Positions 44,060 to 55,755 of a stretch of DNA of 64,000 nt are shown here, one piece after another. The position numbers and the translations under genes are program-made. The stretch comes from Eupeodes corollae (taxonomy: Eukaryota > Arthropoda > Insecta > Diptera > Syrphidae). Within the stretch, counting starts at the first letter, position 1, and each line of letters opens with the position of its first letter. The notes below the pieces were generated by a model. The model saw nothing but the letters and a program-made list of their open reading frames with translations. It did no database searches and was not told where the DNA came from. Where the stretch lies: the NCBI RefSeq assembly GCF_945859685.1, contig NC_079147.1:11325289-11389288 (forward strand), written 5' to 3'.

Positions 44060-44890
44060 GTTAAGTATGAAAGTTCTACATTAGGGGCTTCACCTGCTGT
44101 TCATCGATCTTGAGAAAGCTTTTGGCAGAGTCAACAAAGAGTTTATCAGGCTTTGCGGTGAAAAGGTGTCCCGGATAAGCTCATCTCCACTATTAGGAGA
44201 TCTCTACACATGGAGGTAGGTTGGTAGAAGAGTGGAGTCATTTCTTATTGGTGATTAGTGATGTGCTGCGGGCGGCCTTGACAGGAAACTGAGGAATAAG
44301 ATGGACTTTGACAACATAGCAGAAACATCTGGACTACGCAGACGATGTATGCTTGTTTACCCAAAGAATAATGGATATCCATCAAATAAGGCAATAAGGT
44401 TGGAGAGAGCAGCAGAAATTGTTGGGCTAGAAATCAACACGGGCAAAACTAAGACGATCAGCTTCGGAACATCCAACTCATCTTCTTTGGAAAACATTGC
44501 TCAACCATTAGTAAAAAAAAAGTAGAGAGTTTTCAGTATCTTGGAAGTATTGTTTCTACTGAAGGTGGAACCGAACAATAAATGAGTTCGGGATGATGTC
44601 CAATTTTTGAAGCAACAACTTTCTCAGCTTAAAGAATGTTCCGTTGAAACGTCGAATCTGTATTGTTTTACTGTCACCAAAATAAGGAAAATAACAGCAG
44701 GGATTACCAAAAAACTGAAAACTTTTATTAATAGGTTTCTAAGAAACGTCTGACGGGTCTTCTAGCCCAATCGTGTATCTAATGATATAGATATATATAT
44801 CCCAAGACGAAAATTGAAATGGATTGGACACAAGCCTCGAAAAGGTAATGATTCCATTTCAGGACGACTAATACCGTGAAAACCACGGTT
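44060..44890 (+). mobile_element. RTE-like LINE, second family, degraded RT and C-terminus
   Basis: Frames with shifts give LLFIDLEKAFGRVNKEF (motif A), a decayed D-D-V-C-L-F-T-Q motif C near 44340, VGLEINTGKTKTISFGTSNS (44420), VESFQYLGSIVSTEGGTEQ (44523) and WIGHKPRKGNDSISGR (44821). The sequence differs clearly from the RTE copies at 11816 and 26610. No RNase H is seen. Clade by similarity of architecture only. Confidence 0.65.
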
Positions 44891-46183
44891 CCGGTAATGA
44901 AATGAAATTAAATGTTTTGTGCTAATTTCAAAAAATCTCGAAATAGTCTTCGCCGTTTTGGAGATATGCCTTCTTTTTTTGGAGATAGTTCTTCTTTTTT
45001 TTATCCGGATCATCTGAGCACCAGCATAAAGTATTGAATTTAAAAATTACATTATTCAAAAAAAAAAAAAAATTAAATACAACCAGAATTGACTTATGTT
45101 ACTAGGGTTGGGAGAACAAACTAATAGCCTCTTTAGCTGTATAAGTTTTGCCAGAAATTTTTTTACTGGTAAAAGTTTCACCCTTAAGATAATTTTTGTT
45201 TGGGTAAATCTTTGAGTTATGAGATTTATATTTCTTCAAGAAGGAAAAGTTGTAATAGTTTTCTTTGGGGGCTGTTCAAAGATGAAATTCTTTTAGGCAA
45301 AACAATAACTATTAAAATTATGGTCGAGCAATCCTGGGGTGGGGCTGGGATGTTCTACAAGACAGCACAATATGCCATAAAAGCTTTGTAAATTATAGCC
45401 CGATATGAAGACGTTCTGCGCGTGAGCCTAAAGCTCATTTGCCTTTTTACAACAGGACTTGATTTTTTTTTCTCATGTCCCTTTAAGTAATTTGAAGGGG
45501 GAAAAGTTTGTACAAGACAGCACAATATGCCATACAGCCCGTAAACTATCACTTGTTTTTAGCTACATAAATGTTCGGTGAACGAATCACCTCAAGACAT
45601 GGACTTTTAAATTGGCCATCTTGTTAATTTTATCTGACATCCTTAAAGTTACGTCAAATCTCTCGTCTATACTGATAACCCAACAACCGAGATCATAAAG
45701 AAGACAAAATTTGAACAACCTCCTATATTTTAAATATTTTAATTGAAATGAACGAATTTGTGGGTAAATTGTTGCAGGAAATGTAAAAGCTTGCTTTAAT
45801 GAAAACGATAATGTTTAACTCCATTAGACCCTAATCACTCTTCACATATCAATTAATAAAAAATACTAAAATTTTAAATTTACTAATTTATAATTGTTTG
45901 ATTAATGTTGTGACTAACAAAAAATAATTCAATTTTTAATAATAGAATTTTTGCGAGCAAGATTCAGGATATCTACAAATTTTATTTATTTATCAATTGA
46001 TTGTTAAGAGTACATTAATTTGATTAGGGATTTCTTATACGTAACTCGTGTATTTATGGATATCATCTCCCTATTCTATCTTCTGCAAATGTTGTAATGT
46101 AGATCACAATTTTTTTGTTTATATTGTGCGCGCACTAAAGGGGTTATGAATACTCTTATAATGATTAACCACAGTTCGAGCAA
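44891..46183. other. AT-rich region with a short duplicated segment and LINE-A scrap
   Basis: TACAAGACAGCACAATATGC occurs at about 45356 and again at about 45512. The first is followed by a LINE-A scrap (ATAAAAGCTTTGTAAATTAT at 45377, minus, thumb region). No gene is seen. Confidence 0.35.
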
Positions 46184-47480
46184 TTAGGAAAAGAGGATAG
46201 AATTAGAAAGGAGAAACCGATGCACATTGGTTTTAAATGTCTGCACATTGTAATAAGGGCGAAATATTGAGCCTGTTAAAGCATTCCACATTCGTGTAGT
46301 GCGGATAAAGAAAGAATCCCTGTACTTAACAGTACGTCCGAAATTTGGCTCAAGGGTATTATGGTTGAATTGTTTGAGGGGAGGAATGTAACTAGCTATT
46401 TCGCTAGAGCATTGATTATAAAAATATCGATAAAACAATGACAGGCATGATACCTTGCGGCGGTGTACATGAGAACAGAGAACAAACTCCTATCATTTTT
46501 AGAGCTCTTTTTTCAATTCTACCCAGAAGACTCAAGTACGTTATTGGGGCACCAGCCCAAATATGAGAATTATACTTGAGTTTTGAACGAATAAAAGCTT
46601 TGTAAATTATAGCCAGATCAGAAGGGGTAAAAAACTCTTGCATCGTCGGAGAAAACCTGAACACTTAGGAGCATTTTTATCGATGTTAAATACATTATTA
46701 CTCCACAACAAGTGGTTTAAAATGCACATACCTGGGACTGAAAGCTAATCAGTCTCCTCAATGCAAGTACCACTCATGGAAAGTGGAATTGTGGGAGAGT
46801 TACGCATACGTTGCCGTTGATAGTCCAGATCCGAAGAACAAGGATGATAATCTAAAAATGAACATGAAAAGCTGAGGGTACTGTCATCTGCGAAACAATG
46901 TAGTGGGTTAGAAGTTTTAGACAAAAGATTATTTACAAAAATAAGGAAGAGCGTCGGAGACAAAATGGAACCCTGGGGCACACCAGCATCTATTTTGTGA
47001 ATAACATATTTGAACCCGTACAATACTACTTGAATTGAACGGTACTGTAATCAGCGAAACAATTAAGTGGGTTAGAATTTCAGACAAAAGATCATTTATA
47101 AAAATAAGGAAGAGCGTCGGAGACAAAACGGAGCCCTGGGGCACACCAGCGTCTATTTTGTGAATATCAGATTTGAACCCGTCCAATACAACTTGAATTG
47201 TACGGCCCGAAAGGTCATATCTAACCTAACAAAGAAGAGATTAATCGATACCAAAAGCACGCATTTCGATAAGAGAGCTTGATGCCAATCAAATGACTTT
47301 GAAATATCAAGTGCAATAATCTTACTTTCTCCAAAACGATGTAAAGATTTGTTCCACTGTTCGGTGAGATGAACCATGAGATAACCAGTAGACCTATTGC
47401 AACGAAAGCCATACTGCCGGTCATTAAGAAGCTTCCGTTCTTCAAGATATTTCTTAAGCTAAAAATTTATCAGCGTTTCC
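46184..47480 (-). mobile_element. LINE-A, RT and C-terminal half, recent-looking but frame-broken
   Basis: Minus-strand peptides in order: HLTEQWNKSLHRFGESKIIA and LDISKSFDWHQALLSK (motif A), MDGFKSDIHKIDAGVPQGSV (motif B, twice because of a tandem duplication), PLHCFADDSTLSFS (motif C, FADD), MSGTCIEETD, then SDLAIIYKAFIRSKLKYNSH (thumb), SLLGRIEKRALKMIG and GRTVKYRDSFFIRTTRMWNA near the end at 46184. Frames shift about four times, so it is dead, but many motifs are sharper here than in other copies. No RNase H follows, which argues for the Jockey/CR1 side. Confidence 0.85.
46879..47206. repeat. Tandem duplication (164-bp period) inside LINE-A
   Basis: The segment starting TACTGTCATCTGCGAAACAA at 46879 recurs as TACTGTAATCAGCGAAACAA at 47043. 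Both copies encode RT motif B to C (VPQGS..SPTLFLIF.N). The copies differ by roughly a tenth of their bases, so the duplication is not very recent. Confidence 0.8.
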
Positions 47481-48040
47481 ACGACCTTTTTTTTACCTTG
47501 GAAAGGTAAACACTTAAAACACTATATTTTCGACGATATCCAAATTATTATTTTGTAAGCTTAAGACTTTTAATATTGATAAAATTTGAAAATTCGTATA
47601 TTATTTTAAAATAAAAAAAAATTAAGACAAATCTATAAAGTGAACAGTTTCTTTGGCACCTGAGTGTCACCGAACAAATACAAATCTCAACTCTTACAGT
47701 TGGGCTACATTAAGCTCTATTTAGCTTAAGTGTATTTCATTTCTATGTTACGTACCTACATCGGTGTATACTATATTATATAAATATTTATAATAATAAT
47801 GCAACGGATTTGTTAGTTCCATCCAATGTACTCGTATTTGCATTAATTTAGGTCAAATACAAAGTGCTTCGCTATAAAGCTGCAATGAAACTACACTACA
47901 AAACCATACTCGTATACTCAAAGCTTGTGGTGATGGCTTTTCTAAAGCCTCCTCCACCCACAGAGGATATTAATTAATAACGAACAAAAAAATAACAATA
48001 ATAATATGCATATCTATAGTATACATAATAAATTATATTA
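47481..48040. other. AT-rich spacer downstream of the candidate host exon
   Basis: No coding signal. If the exon at 48049 is real, this is its 3' untranslated region or intron. Confidence 0.35.
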
Positions 48041-48048
48041 AAACAATT

Positions 48049-48546
48049 CTATGCATAATTACCATAATCATCTTTGTCGACAAGTGCCGGTCTACCTTCG
48101 CTCGACGACGACGACGCTGATGCTGACGATGATGTCGTCAACATCATTGTTGCGTTTGGTATTGCTGCTGGAACTAAATCTGACGATGGAACCACTGGAA
48201 CATCAGGAACTAACTCTGGTGAAGATGCTTGAGGCGATGCTGGCAACGTAAGAGGGATTAGTGCAGGCTCTATGGGTGCGTCATTGGGTAATTGAGTTGT
48301 GGCCGACTCATCTACAGTCACTGCACCAACAACGTCCAAGTCCGAGTTCGAGTCGGATGGTGCAGATGCAATATTCCAATCATCATCTCCAACACCATCG
48401 CCATTGCCAGCTAACGTCGATGGTGATGACGACAATGAAGATGATGATGCCGGACTTGCGATGGCATGGGTTCTAGTTATCGGAATCCAACAGTAAATCG
48501 AAATTAATAAAATCAATTGAATTATGATCTTTCCAGCGGCGAACAT
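48049..48546 (-). CDS. Possible secreted Ser/Pro-rich protein, probably a first coding exon
   Basis: The frame of 165 codons begins with a clear signal peptide: MFAAGKIIIQLILLISIYCW, then a likely cleavage after residue 28 (THA/IA). The rest is low-complexity: Ser-rich (residues 33-44 and about 138-150), acidic (GDDDW near 54) and Pro/Val-rich (100-125), with no globular domain. The ATG has a good insect context (GATAAAATG), an in-frame stop lies upstream, and a TATA box is placed sensibly. It ends DDYGNYA before TAG. The same bases contain a possible splice donor (ATG/GTAATT at about 48058), so the true protein may continue in distant exons and this may be only its N-terminus. Possible identity: a cell-surface or extracellular protein with a disordered N-terminal region. 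I do not recognise a family. Confidence 0.5.
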   Translation of the reverse strand: MFAAGKIIIQLILLISIYCWIPITRTHAIASPASSSSLSSSPSTLAGNGDGVGDDDWNIASAPSDSNSDLDVVGAVTVDESATTQLPNDAPIEPALIPLTLPASPQASSPELVPDVPVVPSSDLVPAAIPNATMMLTTSSSASASSSSSEGRPALVDKDDYGNYA

Positions 48547-48707
48547 TTTATCAGAGTTCAGTGCTGATTTCTTTTATTTGTTTTTCTTGTTTCCCAACTG
48601 GAGGACTGGAGTCAAGAAAATAGCTATCAGATACTTTTTTTCCGCTGGCTTTTCTAATATTCTTTTTTTTTTTTATTTACGAATTAATTCACTCACAGTC
48701 GCTTTTA

Positions 48708-48716
48708 ATTTATAAA
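48708..48716 (-). promoter_or_regulatory. TATA box candidate for the secreted-protein exon
   Basis: On the minus strand TTTATAAATTAAAAG lies about 165 bases before the ATG. Transcription would start near 48680-48685, giving a 5' leader of about 135-140 bases. A GC-rich (GCC)n-like patch at 48744-48785 lies just upstream. It is the only promoter-like arrangement I find near a credible start codon. Confidence 0.35.
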
Positions 48717-48719
48717 TGG

Positions 48720-50107
48720 ATGCTTGGATGAGGTACACTCTTTCCGGCGGCGGTGACGGCGGTGGCGCTTAGTACGCGGACGATTTAGTCTACTCGAGAA
48801 TCATTTTGGAATATTTGAAATGCTTTTATTTAAGATAAGATACTTTTGTATCTTTCGGATACTTTTGGCTAATTTTTTTGATTATTTTTATTCTATGATG
48901 GGAACACTGAGAATTTAAAGTAGGAGATTTGTTTTTTAAACTTGTGCGTCTGGTTTCCGTCTGTAGACACTAGACACAGATATGAGATACTTTTTTTTTT
49001 GTTAGATATTGTTACACTGGGTGTTTCAGCATGATTTCATGATTTCAAGTGAATGGACACTAAAAAAAAACAAATACACAATGAAATTCAAAGAAATTTA
49101 AAACAAAAAAACCGAAAAAAAAACGTATAGAAATTTGTTTGTTTATAAGCTCCAGCTGAAGCCCATGGTGTTGACGCTAGCTGGCGTTTTGTCTGTTCGG
49201 TTCGGAGGCATTGATGAACACTGATAACTTTAATTGAGTTCACTGCTGGGAATGTTTATAGAAGCGCGTTTCCAGCAGTGGAAACACACTTATGATTCAG
49301 TGAGGCTTCAAGTAAGCAAGCGTTCGTGATGTTGTTGAAGTCGTCGTCGTTTATTTTGCTTTTGTTTTTGTTTCTGTGTTTTTATTTTTTTTGTTGTTGT
49401 TGTTGGTTTCAATAATTTAAAAATGAAAAATGTGTTCATTTGGGGATGCGATGTTTTTCTTTTCATCTGATGACGTTTTTCAACTTCGCATCCGCACATA
49501 TGTAAGGAACGGATAAAAACAACAACAAAAGCAAAAACAAACGACGTGATTGTTTTAGTTTTTTTCAATTAGGAGTTTTCGAGTTTTTAAAGAAAATTAT
49601 TTTAACCGAAGAGTAAAATATTTTACTTTAAGTTCAACTGTGATGAGATAAGAGAGCGAAATATTGGAGCCTAGAGATTCTTGAACATTACTTGGCTAGT
49701 TTTTAGTTGAATAAAATGATAATGAGTTATAGCACAAGTTTTATTATAAATCCTGTTTGATTTATTATCTGACATAGAGGAGCAACAAATTGAGATCAAA
49801 TTCTATTTTTCAAAACACAATCAAATTTGCGGTGAAGTGAAAAAAGATGAATGCTTAAGCTTTTTTAAGCGATTTAGTAAGATTTAACTTAAACAAACTA
49901 AGAACTTAAACTAAGACTGTGGAGGGGAAGGGCGATTCAAAAGACGAAGTTTTAAGGAAGTCTCTAAGTGCATATTTACACTTGGAAGCGTACGAGATTA
50001 TATATAAAGGATGGTTAAATTTTAAAGGCCGGTGTTGAATGTGAAGCACTCCTAAACGTCAAATTTTTGTTTGCATTTCTTTTGACATTTCTGAATTTTA
50101 GACTAAC
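48720..50107. other. Upstream region of the candidate gene; no gene recognised
   Basis: Includes a GGCGGCGGTGACGGCGGTGG stretch near 48745, a GTT run (49390-49405) and A/T runs. No protein motif. May hold regulatory sequence for 48049-48546. Confidence 0.35.
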
Positions 50108-51245
50108 TCAATTAAAGTGACACATTCGTGTAGTACGGCTAAGGAACGAATCTCTGTGCTTAACAGTACGTCCGATTGGGCTCGAGGGTATATTGATGAG
50201 CATTCCTAGAAGCGGGAGTATTACTGTTGAACTGTTTAAGGTAAGTAATGCAACTGGCTGTTTCTCTAGAGCATTAACCTTTAAAATAACGGTAAAAGAG
50301 GGTGAGACAGGAAACTTTACGACAGTTTTCGTGCGACGTAAATGATCATATGATGGTATTATCACCAATCAATCTAAATGCTTTACGTTCAATACTGTCC
50401 AAGAGGCTTAAGTAAGTTGCAGGAGCACCAGTCCAGATATGGTAGTTATACTCAAGCTTTGGACATATATAAGTCTTGTAGATAACCGCCTGATCAGAGG
50501 GGGGAAAAACTTCTTGCAACGCCTCAGAAAACCCAAACATCTTGCCCAATTTTTGGCTACATCGCGTATGTGATCGTTCAACAAAAGGTGGTTGGTGATA
50601 CACATATCGAGAATATCGAGATGTTTAGTCTCTTCGATGCAAGTGCCATCTTTGAATAATGGCAAGGGGGGTAAATCTCGCTTTGACGATACAAGACAGC
50701 GTTCTGTTTTTGAAGCATTAAATTCCAAGCTGTTTTTTATTCTCTATTGTACAATGCTGTTTAGGTCGGAATTTAATCAGCTTATCATATTTTGTCGTTG
50801 CAGTTCCACATCCGAAGAAGAGGAATGTGAATCTCTCAACGAAGAGTACTAACGTCAGCGAAACAATGTATTGAATTAGAAGTTCCAGACTGAAGATCGT
50901 TAATAAAATTGAGAAAGAGTGTTGGAGATAGAACAGAGCCCTGGGGCACACCAGCATTTCTTTTGTTTTCGGTTTTGAATCCATCCAATACAACTTGTAT
51001 TGAATGACTCAAAAAGGAATTACTAATCCAATGAAGGAGGGATTCATGAAAACCGAAAGCAAGCATTTTCGATAAGAGAGCCTGATGCCAAATCCTATCA
51101 ATGCTTTTGAAATATCAAGCACAATAATCTTACTTTCTCCAAACCAATGTAAAGATTTGTTCCACTGTTCGGTGGAAACCATGATATCACCAGTGGACCT
51201 ATTGCTACGAAAGATGAATTGATCTTCGAGATATTTCTTGAGCTG
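50108..51245 (-). mobile_element. LINE-A, RT and C-terminal half, frame-broken
   Basis: Minus-strand peptides: QLKKYLEDQFIFRSNRSTGD (RT fingers), VSTEQWNKSLHWFGESKII, MLAFGFHESLLHWISNSFL, NAGVPQGSVLSPTLFLNFIN (motif B), SIHCFADVSTLR (motif C with FADV for FADD), MEFNASKTERCLVSSKRDLP, DHIRDVAKNWARCLGFLRRC, YLSLLDSIERKAFRLIGDN, and RTVKYRDSFLSRTTRM at the end. The mutated catalytic pair and frameshifts mean it is inactive. It stops abruptly at a SINE fragment. Confidence 0.85.
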
Positions 51246-51366
51246 ATGGTGACTTATAGCTCTCAACAATTCATGTGTGCGAGTAATGTTGTCCGGAATG
51301 GAGAGGACCCTCAATTTAAAACCGAATCTGAACCGATTACTTGAGAAAACACTTTTTATGACAAGA
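51246..51366 (-). mobile_element. SINE body fragment, both ends missing
   Basis: GTGACTTATAGCTCTCAACA and TGTGCGAGTAATGTTGTCCG match the SINE body, and it stops at TTTTTATGACAAGAAAGG. Neither the tRNA-like head nor the GCGCCA tail remains. It lies exactly between LINE-A and LINE-G pieces. Confidence 0.75.
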
Positions 51367-51369
51367 AAG

Positions 51370-52074
51370 GAATGGATGAATCAAGATAATGTCTTCAAGT
51401 TTTCTACTTTCGTCCAACGACAAGTTGAGAAGCTTTAGGCAGTAAGGAGGGAGGAAGAATAAGAGGACTGTACCAAAGTAAATCAGAAAGATAAAATCGA
51501 ATGAAACGACATTACAAGCTCTCGATACCTCGGAAAGGGGACCAAATTTACATAAGACGCGTATTCGAGGGCGAACATGGGTTTTATATAGTGACCGTTT
51601 TATATAGGGGTCAGAAAATTCTTTGGACCAACGTTTAACGAAACCAAATGGTAAGGTGGCTTTGAGAATGATATTGTCTTTATGGGAGAGAAAATTAAGC
51701 TCTTGGTCTCTAATATTTTTACACCAGGTATGATTTGATTGTGCAAAATCTAGAGACGAGGAGGAGTCTTTAAAGCTTTGCACTTGGCAATATTAAGTTC
51801 CAAGCTAAATAAGAGAAGAGCCATGGGTTGATGAAATGATCTTGAAAACATTTGTATGATCAGCATAAAGTAAGATAAAAGAATGCTTTACTAAACTTTT
51901 AAGATCCTTGATTGTAAAAATAAACAAAACAGGGCCTAGGTGGTTGCCTTGGGGAATACCAGAGGTAAAGCAAAGAAAAGGTATGAGGTTGTAGACCTGA
52001 AACGAACGGTGCGATATCGTCTTTCAAAAAAGAAGGTTTAGAGCCAACAATGGACAGTTTGAAGAGAACAAGTC
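51370..52074 (-). mobile_element. LINE-G, C-terminal and RT part
   Basis: On the minus strand: SGIPQGNHLGPVLF (motif B, near 51950), LLYADHTNVFKII (motif C with YADH for YADD, near 51870), then LGFVKRWSKEFSDPYIKRSL-like thumb (51640-51570), then PPYCLKLLNLSLDESRKLED (51440-51380). It shares its motif B style with LINE-F but is a separate family. It continues at 52496 behind a mariner insertion. Confidence 0.7.
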
Positions 52075-52076
52075 TA

Positions 52077-52493
52077 TGGTTGGGGTTACTTCCTTATAAG
52101 AAACTCTCGCAACTGAGTGGTTATTACTAGTAAAGCGTTGGTTTATGGCTTGTTCGAAAGAACGTTATCTAAGGTTTTCGTTATGACTCATCTCTCTTTT
52201 GTAGGCTATCTTCAGTGGCCACCACGATCGCCAGATTTAGCCCCATGTAATTTTTTTCTGTGGGGATACCTTAAATCGTTGGTTTACACTGATCGTCCAA
52301 AGATCATTTAAAACAATATTCGTGCTGCTATCGCCGACAAAAGCACAGATCGCCACCTTCAAGATGTCGTTTTTAAAACCAAATAAAATACTATACGATG
52401 TAATTTTATACACAGAAAAAATAATTAAATCAGCCAATACTTTTTGTGTTATATTTTTTTTTTTAAAGAAGGAAGTAACCACGCCCCATCCTG
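52077..52493 (+). mobile_element. Deleted mariner-like element with transposase C-terminus
   Basis: Terminal inverted repeats: left TGGTTGGGGTTACTTCCTT, right (reverse complement) GGATGGGGCGTGGTTACTTC. A TA dinucleotide borders each end (52075-52076 and 52494-52495), as expected for Tc1/mariner. Inside, LQWPPRSPDLAPCNFFLWGY then LKSLVYTDRPKII is the C-terminal catalytic block (S-P-D-L-x-P with D) of a mariner-type transposase. Length is only 417 bp, so most of the gene is missing and the copy depends on outside transposase. Confidence 0.8.
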
Positions 52494-52495
52494 TA

Positions 52496-52590
52496 CAATC
52501 GACTACGACTACTACCTTTTTCTAAGGCAGAGAAAGTAAGAGATACAAATTCAGCGAGGTTAGTGGTTGAAACCCTACGTTTAAATTATG
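52496..52590 (-). mobile_element. LINE-G, continuation upstream of the mariner insertion
   Basis: Minus strand gives NLAEFVSLTFSALEKGS up to the insertion point, the finger region that precedes motif A in this type of LINE. This shows that the mariner derivative landed inside LINE-G. Confidence 0.5.
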
Positions 52591-55500
52591 CTGCCTAGGG
52601 GACATAAGTGATTTGCTAAAGCCATTTTAGGCAAGTTAAAACGTTAATTTTGAAAGATTATAGCATTTAGGCCGTTTTTAGCATTTTACTTCAGTTAAAA
52701 TCCTAAAATAGCTTTGATTATTTTGCTAAACCCATAACTTCTGAATTTCTGACATTTCAAAGAAATTCGATTTTGTTCTTTGTACAAACTGTCACTGTTT
52801 AGTCGTGTTCAGATGCATCATTTTTTATTAAACAGGAATGTTACTTCTGTTAAATGACAAGCCCATTTTGAGTCTGTTCGAAATGTTCAACTTTTTTATA
52901 AAAATAATAGATGGCAAACACTTAATAAATTACTTAATATTAGTTTATGCTTTACTTTGAATGTGCTTAATCTGATTTATCAACTTTAAGTCAATAAAGT
53001 TATTTGCTGAAAAATAGCTGAAAAGTAGAATTATATCATTTTTCTCTTACAAAATAAGCTTTTTCTAAAAAAAAGTAACAAGTTTTTACTCAGAAAATGA
53101 AGCATTTTCTCACAAATTGAAGCATTTGCTTACAAAATTTCTTTAGTTTCGATTTTTTTTTAATTTAAAAGCTTTAATAGGACCACTTCACGTATGACCT
53201 AGTCAAGGGATGTATACTTTTTTTGCAAGAACCACTATCGTGGTTTCAGTGCATCGCTGAATAGAAAAAGTTCGAGAGAAACTTTTATAATAGTTTGATA
53301 TTAGCATATGTAGGAGGACAGTCCTAAAAAAGTAAAAAACCTGCGCTACATCTAGAACTGGATGAAAGGATGCGTGTTTTTGTCAAACTATTTAAAGTTT
53401 GATTTGTTTATTTTTGTTCTAAACGAGGATAACTCAATTTCTTTTTAAAAAAGTTAAAAATAAAAATGTTGCAAACACAACTGGGATACAATTTAAAAAC
53501 TTAAATTAAAGAATAAATTGAGATAATTGCTTTGCAAATAGTTGTTTGTTTTTATTTAAATTGTCTATTAAAGATTTGAGGTTGTTTAAAGAATTAAGAG
53601 ATAACTTTTAATAAAAAGCAGCAAATGGAGGCATTTAGCTTTAAACAATGTGAACTTTGCGGAGCATCATTAAAATGGCTCTGAAGTATGGAGTTTCCGA
53701 CATGTAATACTGTTAAACTAGATGTCAAAGTAGCTGTCAAACTGATGTCAAACTCGTGAAAAGTATTTGACCATTTTTTTCTAAAATTTAATCCAAACTG
53801 ATAAATCAGCAACGATTTATCATTTTGAAGTCAACATTTGATACTCAATGGTGCAAAACTAAACTGACATATGTCATAATTTTTGAGTTATTAAAGCAAT
53901 ATTGTGTGACTTGTTGTGTTTATTTAAAAAGCTAATTGTTGACATTTAATAAATTTTATGATACTTACTACAGATAAAAATTACACAAATTGAAAAAGAA
54001 AAACACCTATTTCGAATTGATAGATGGCGCTATTTAAGTATTTAATACTTTAGCTAATTTAACAAGATCATATTATTTAATGAATGTGTTTAGAAATTCT
54101 TTGTGTTTATAATACGACTTGATTAAGTACCATGAAAAAAGAAAGCTATCAACCAATACTACTAGGTGGCTCTCTCATTAAATGATATAAAAGCGAATAT
54201 AATTATAATGAAAATGAAAGCATTCAAAGTATCCCACAATTTGTGTTTGTTTTGCAAACAAAATTTCACAAAATATTTAATACTAATTGAGGTGGAACAA
54301 ACTTTGATTTTCATATAACAAGTCTAATACAGTTTTCATTTGTTGGAACAAATAGAATAAATAAGGGAAACCTTTGCAGAATATGTAAACACACCCCAAA
54401 CCACCTGTCAACAAAAAATTGACATATGATAGTTAATATGTCAACTTACTCAACGAATGATCGTTCTGAAATTGAAATTTGACGAGAATAATGAATACTT
54501 AAGTGAAGGGATGACATTTTAACTCTCTATGGCAAGTTTTTAATAATTTTAACTAAAGTCAAACAATTTTTCTTTTTGACAATAAAAATATAGTCAAGGT
54601 CTAGAAGAAAGCTCTTGTAAATGAGACTATTTCTTAGTTTCTTGTGCATTCCTGTGCAGTATGTCCTGATATTGGATTCTTTTGTTCCTAATACCCTACT
54701 TAGGGATATTTTTTATAATACATAGTATTGGCTTACTCCCATAAATCTCTAACTTTCCAAGTCTAAGACGGATATTTTCAAGATTTATTTTAGAATGTCC
54801 TTCTTGTTTTTGAATCGCTGCCAATGCAATTCCCTTTCAAATGTCCTTGTATTCTACATTCACAATCTTCTCCTCTTTTTTCAAATAGTCCTAACATAAG
54901 AAATATATATAATTTTGTTCTTACACATATTTGAACTTGAATGTGTCACATATAGCTTTGAGAATTTTGTTTTGTGTTAAATGACCGAAAATTGCATTAT
55001 CCTTAAATACATTCGAATGTCACTCCTATTTCATGTTATTCTTATGTCATAACGAGAGCGTACAAAACATACATAAATGTCAAACCAATGTTTTCTCTTT
55101 CCTATTTTATATGTTAACATTTTGAAAACAGAAAAGTCTTACAACAAAAATAAAAAAGGATACATGTGGTGTACGAAAAGATTCTCCACAGCTGTGACAA
55201 TGGAACACTCAGAACTCAAACCCAACCTACAAGAAACAACCAAAGAAATTAGGAAATATTCTCAACAAGCTAAAATGCGAAGCATCCGATACGTACATAT
55301 TTAAGATTGTGTCCTTCAAGTGAAGTGGATTATCTGAGAATCCCATTTTTAGATACTTGGGATTTTTGGATATTCTTAGGAGTGTTTTGGGTTTTTGTTG
55401 TTTTAAAACAAATTGTCGAATATGTTATACATTTTGTTGCACTTTTATAGCTTTGTCATTTGGCAAGCATTTTATTCGTTTGAATAAGTTTTTATATGGA

Positions 55501-55755
55501 TAATGTACAAACATGGCGATTATGTTGTTGAGAATTTGAATTGGAAAAATATTGAGAAGTTATTTCTTGCATTCTTAAGTGTGTGGTGGTTGTTCTTTAA
55601 AAATTTAAAAATAACACAAGCAGGCAAAAGGACAACTTAAAATTAAGGACTTTCCAATAAAAAATTCGAATTTTTAATAGTTCCCGATTTGGACAGCTGT
55701 CACTTTTTTGACAGTTAAATTATTTTAACTACGCCATTGCTTAAAACGGAATGTG
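52591..55755. other. AT-rich region, no gene recognised
   Basis: More than 3 kb without a recognisable gene. TTTGACA/TGTCAAA words are frequent (for example 53720-53750, 54410-54480), a feature of fly MITE ends, but I could not define element borders. A 75-codon frame at 55077-55304 (plus) has no motif. Confidence 0.4.
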
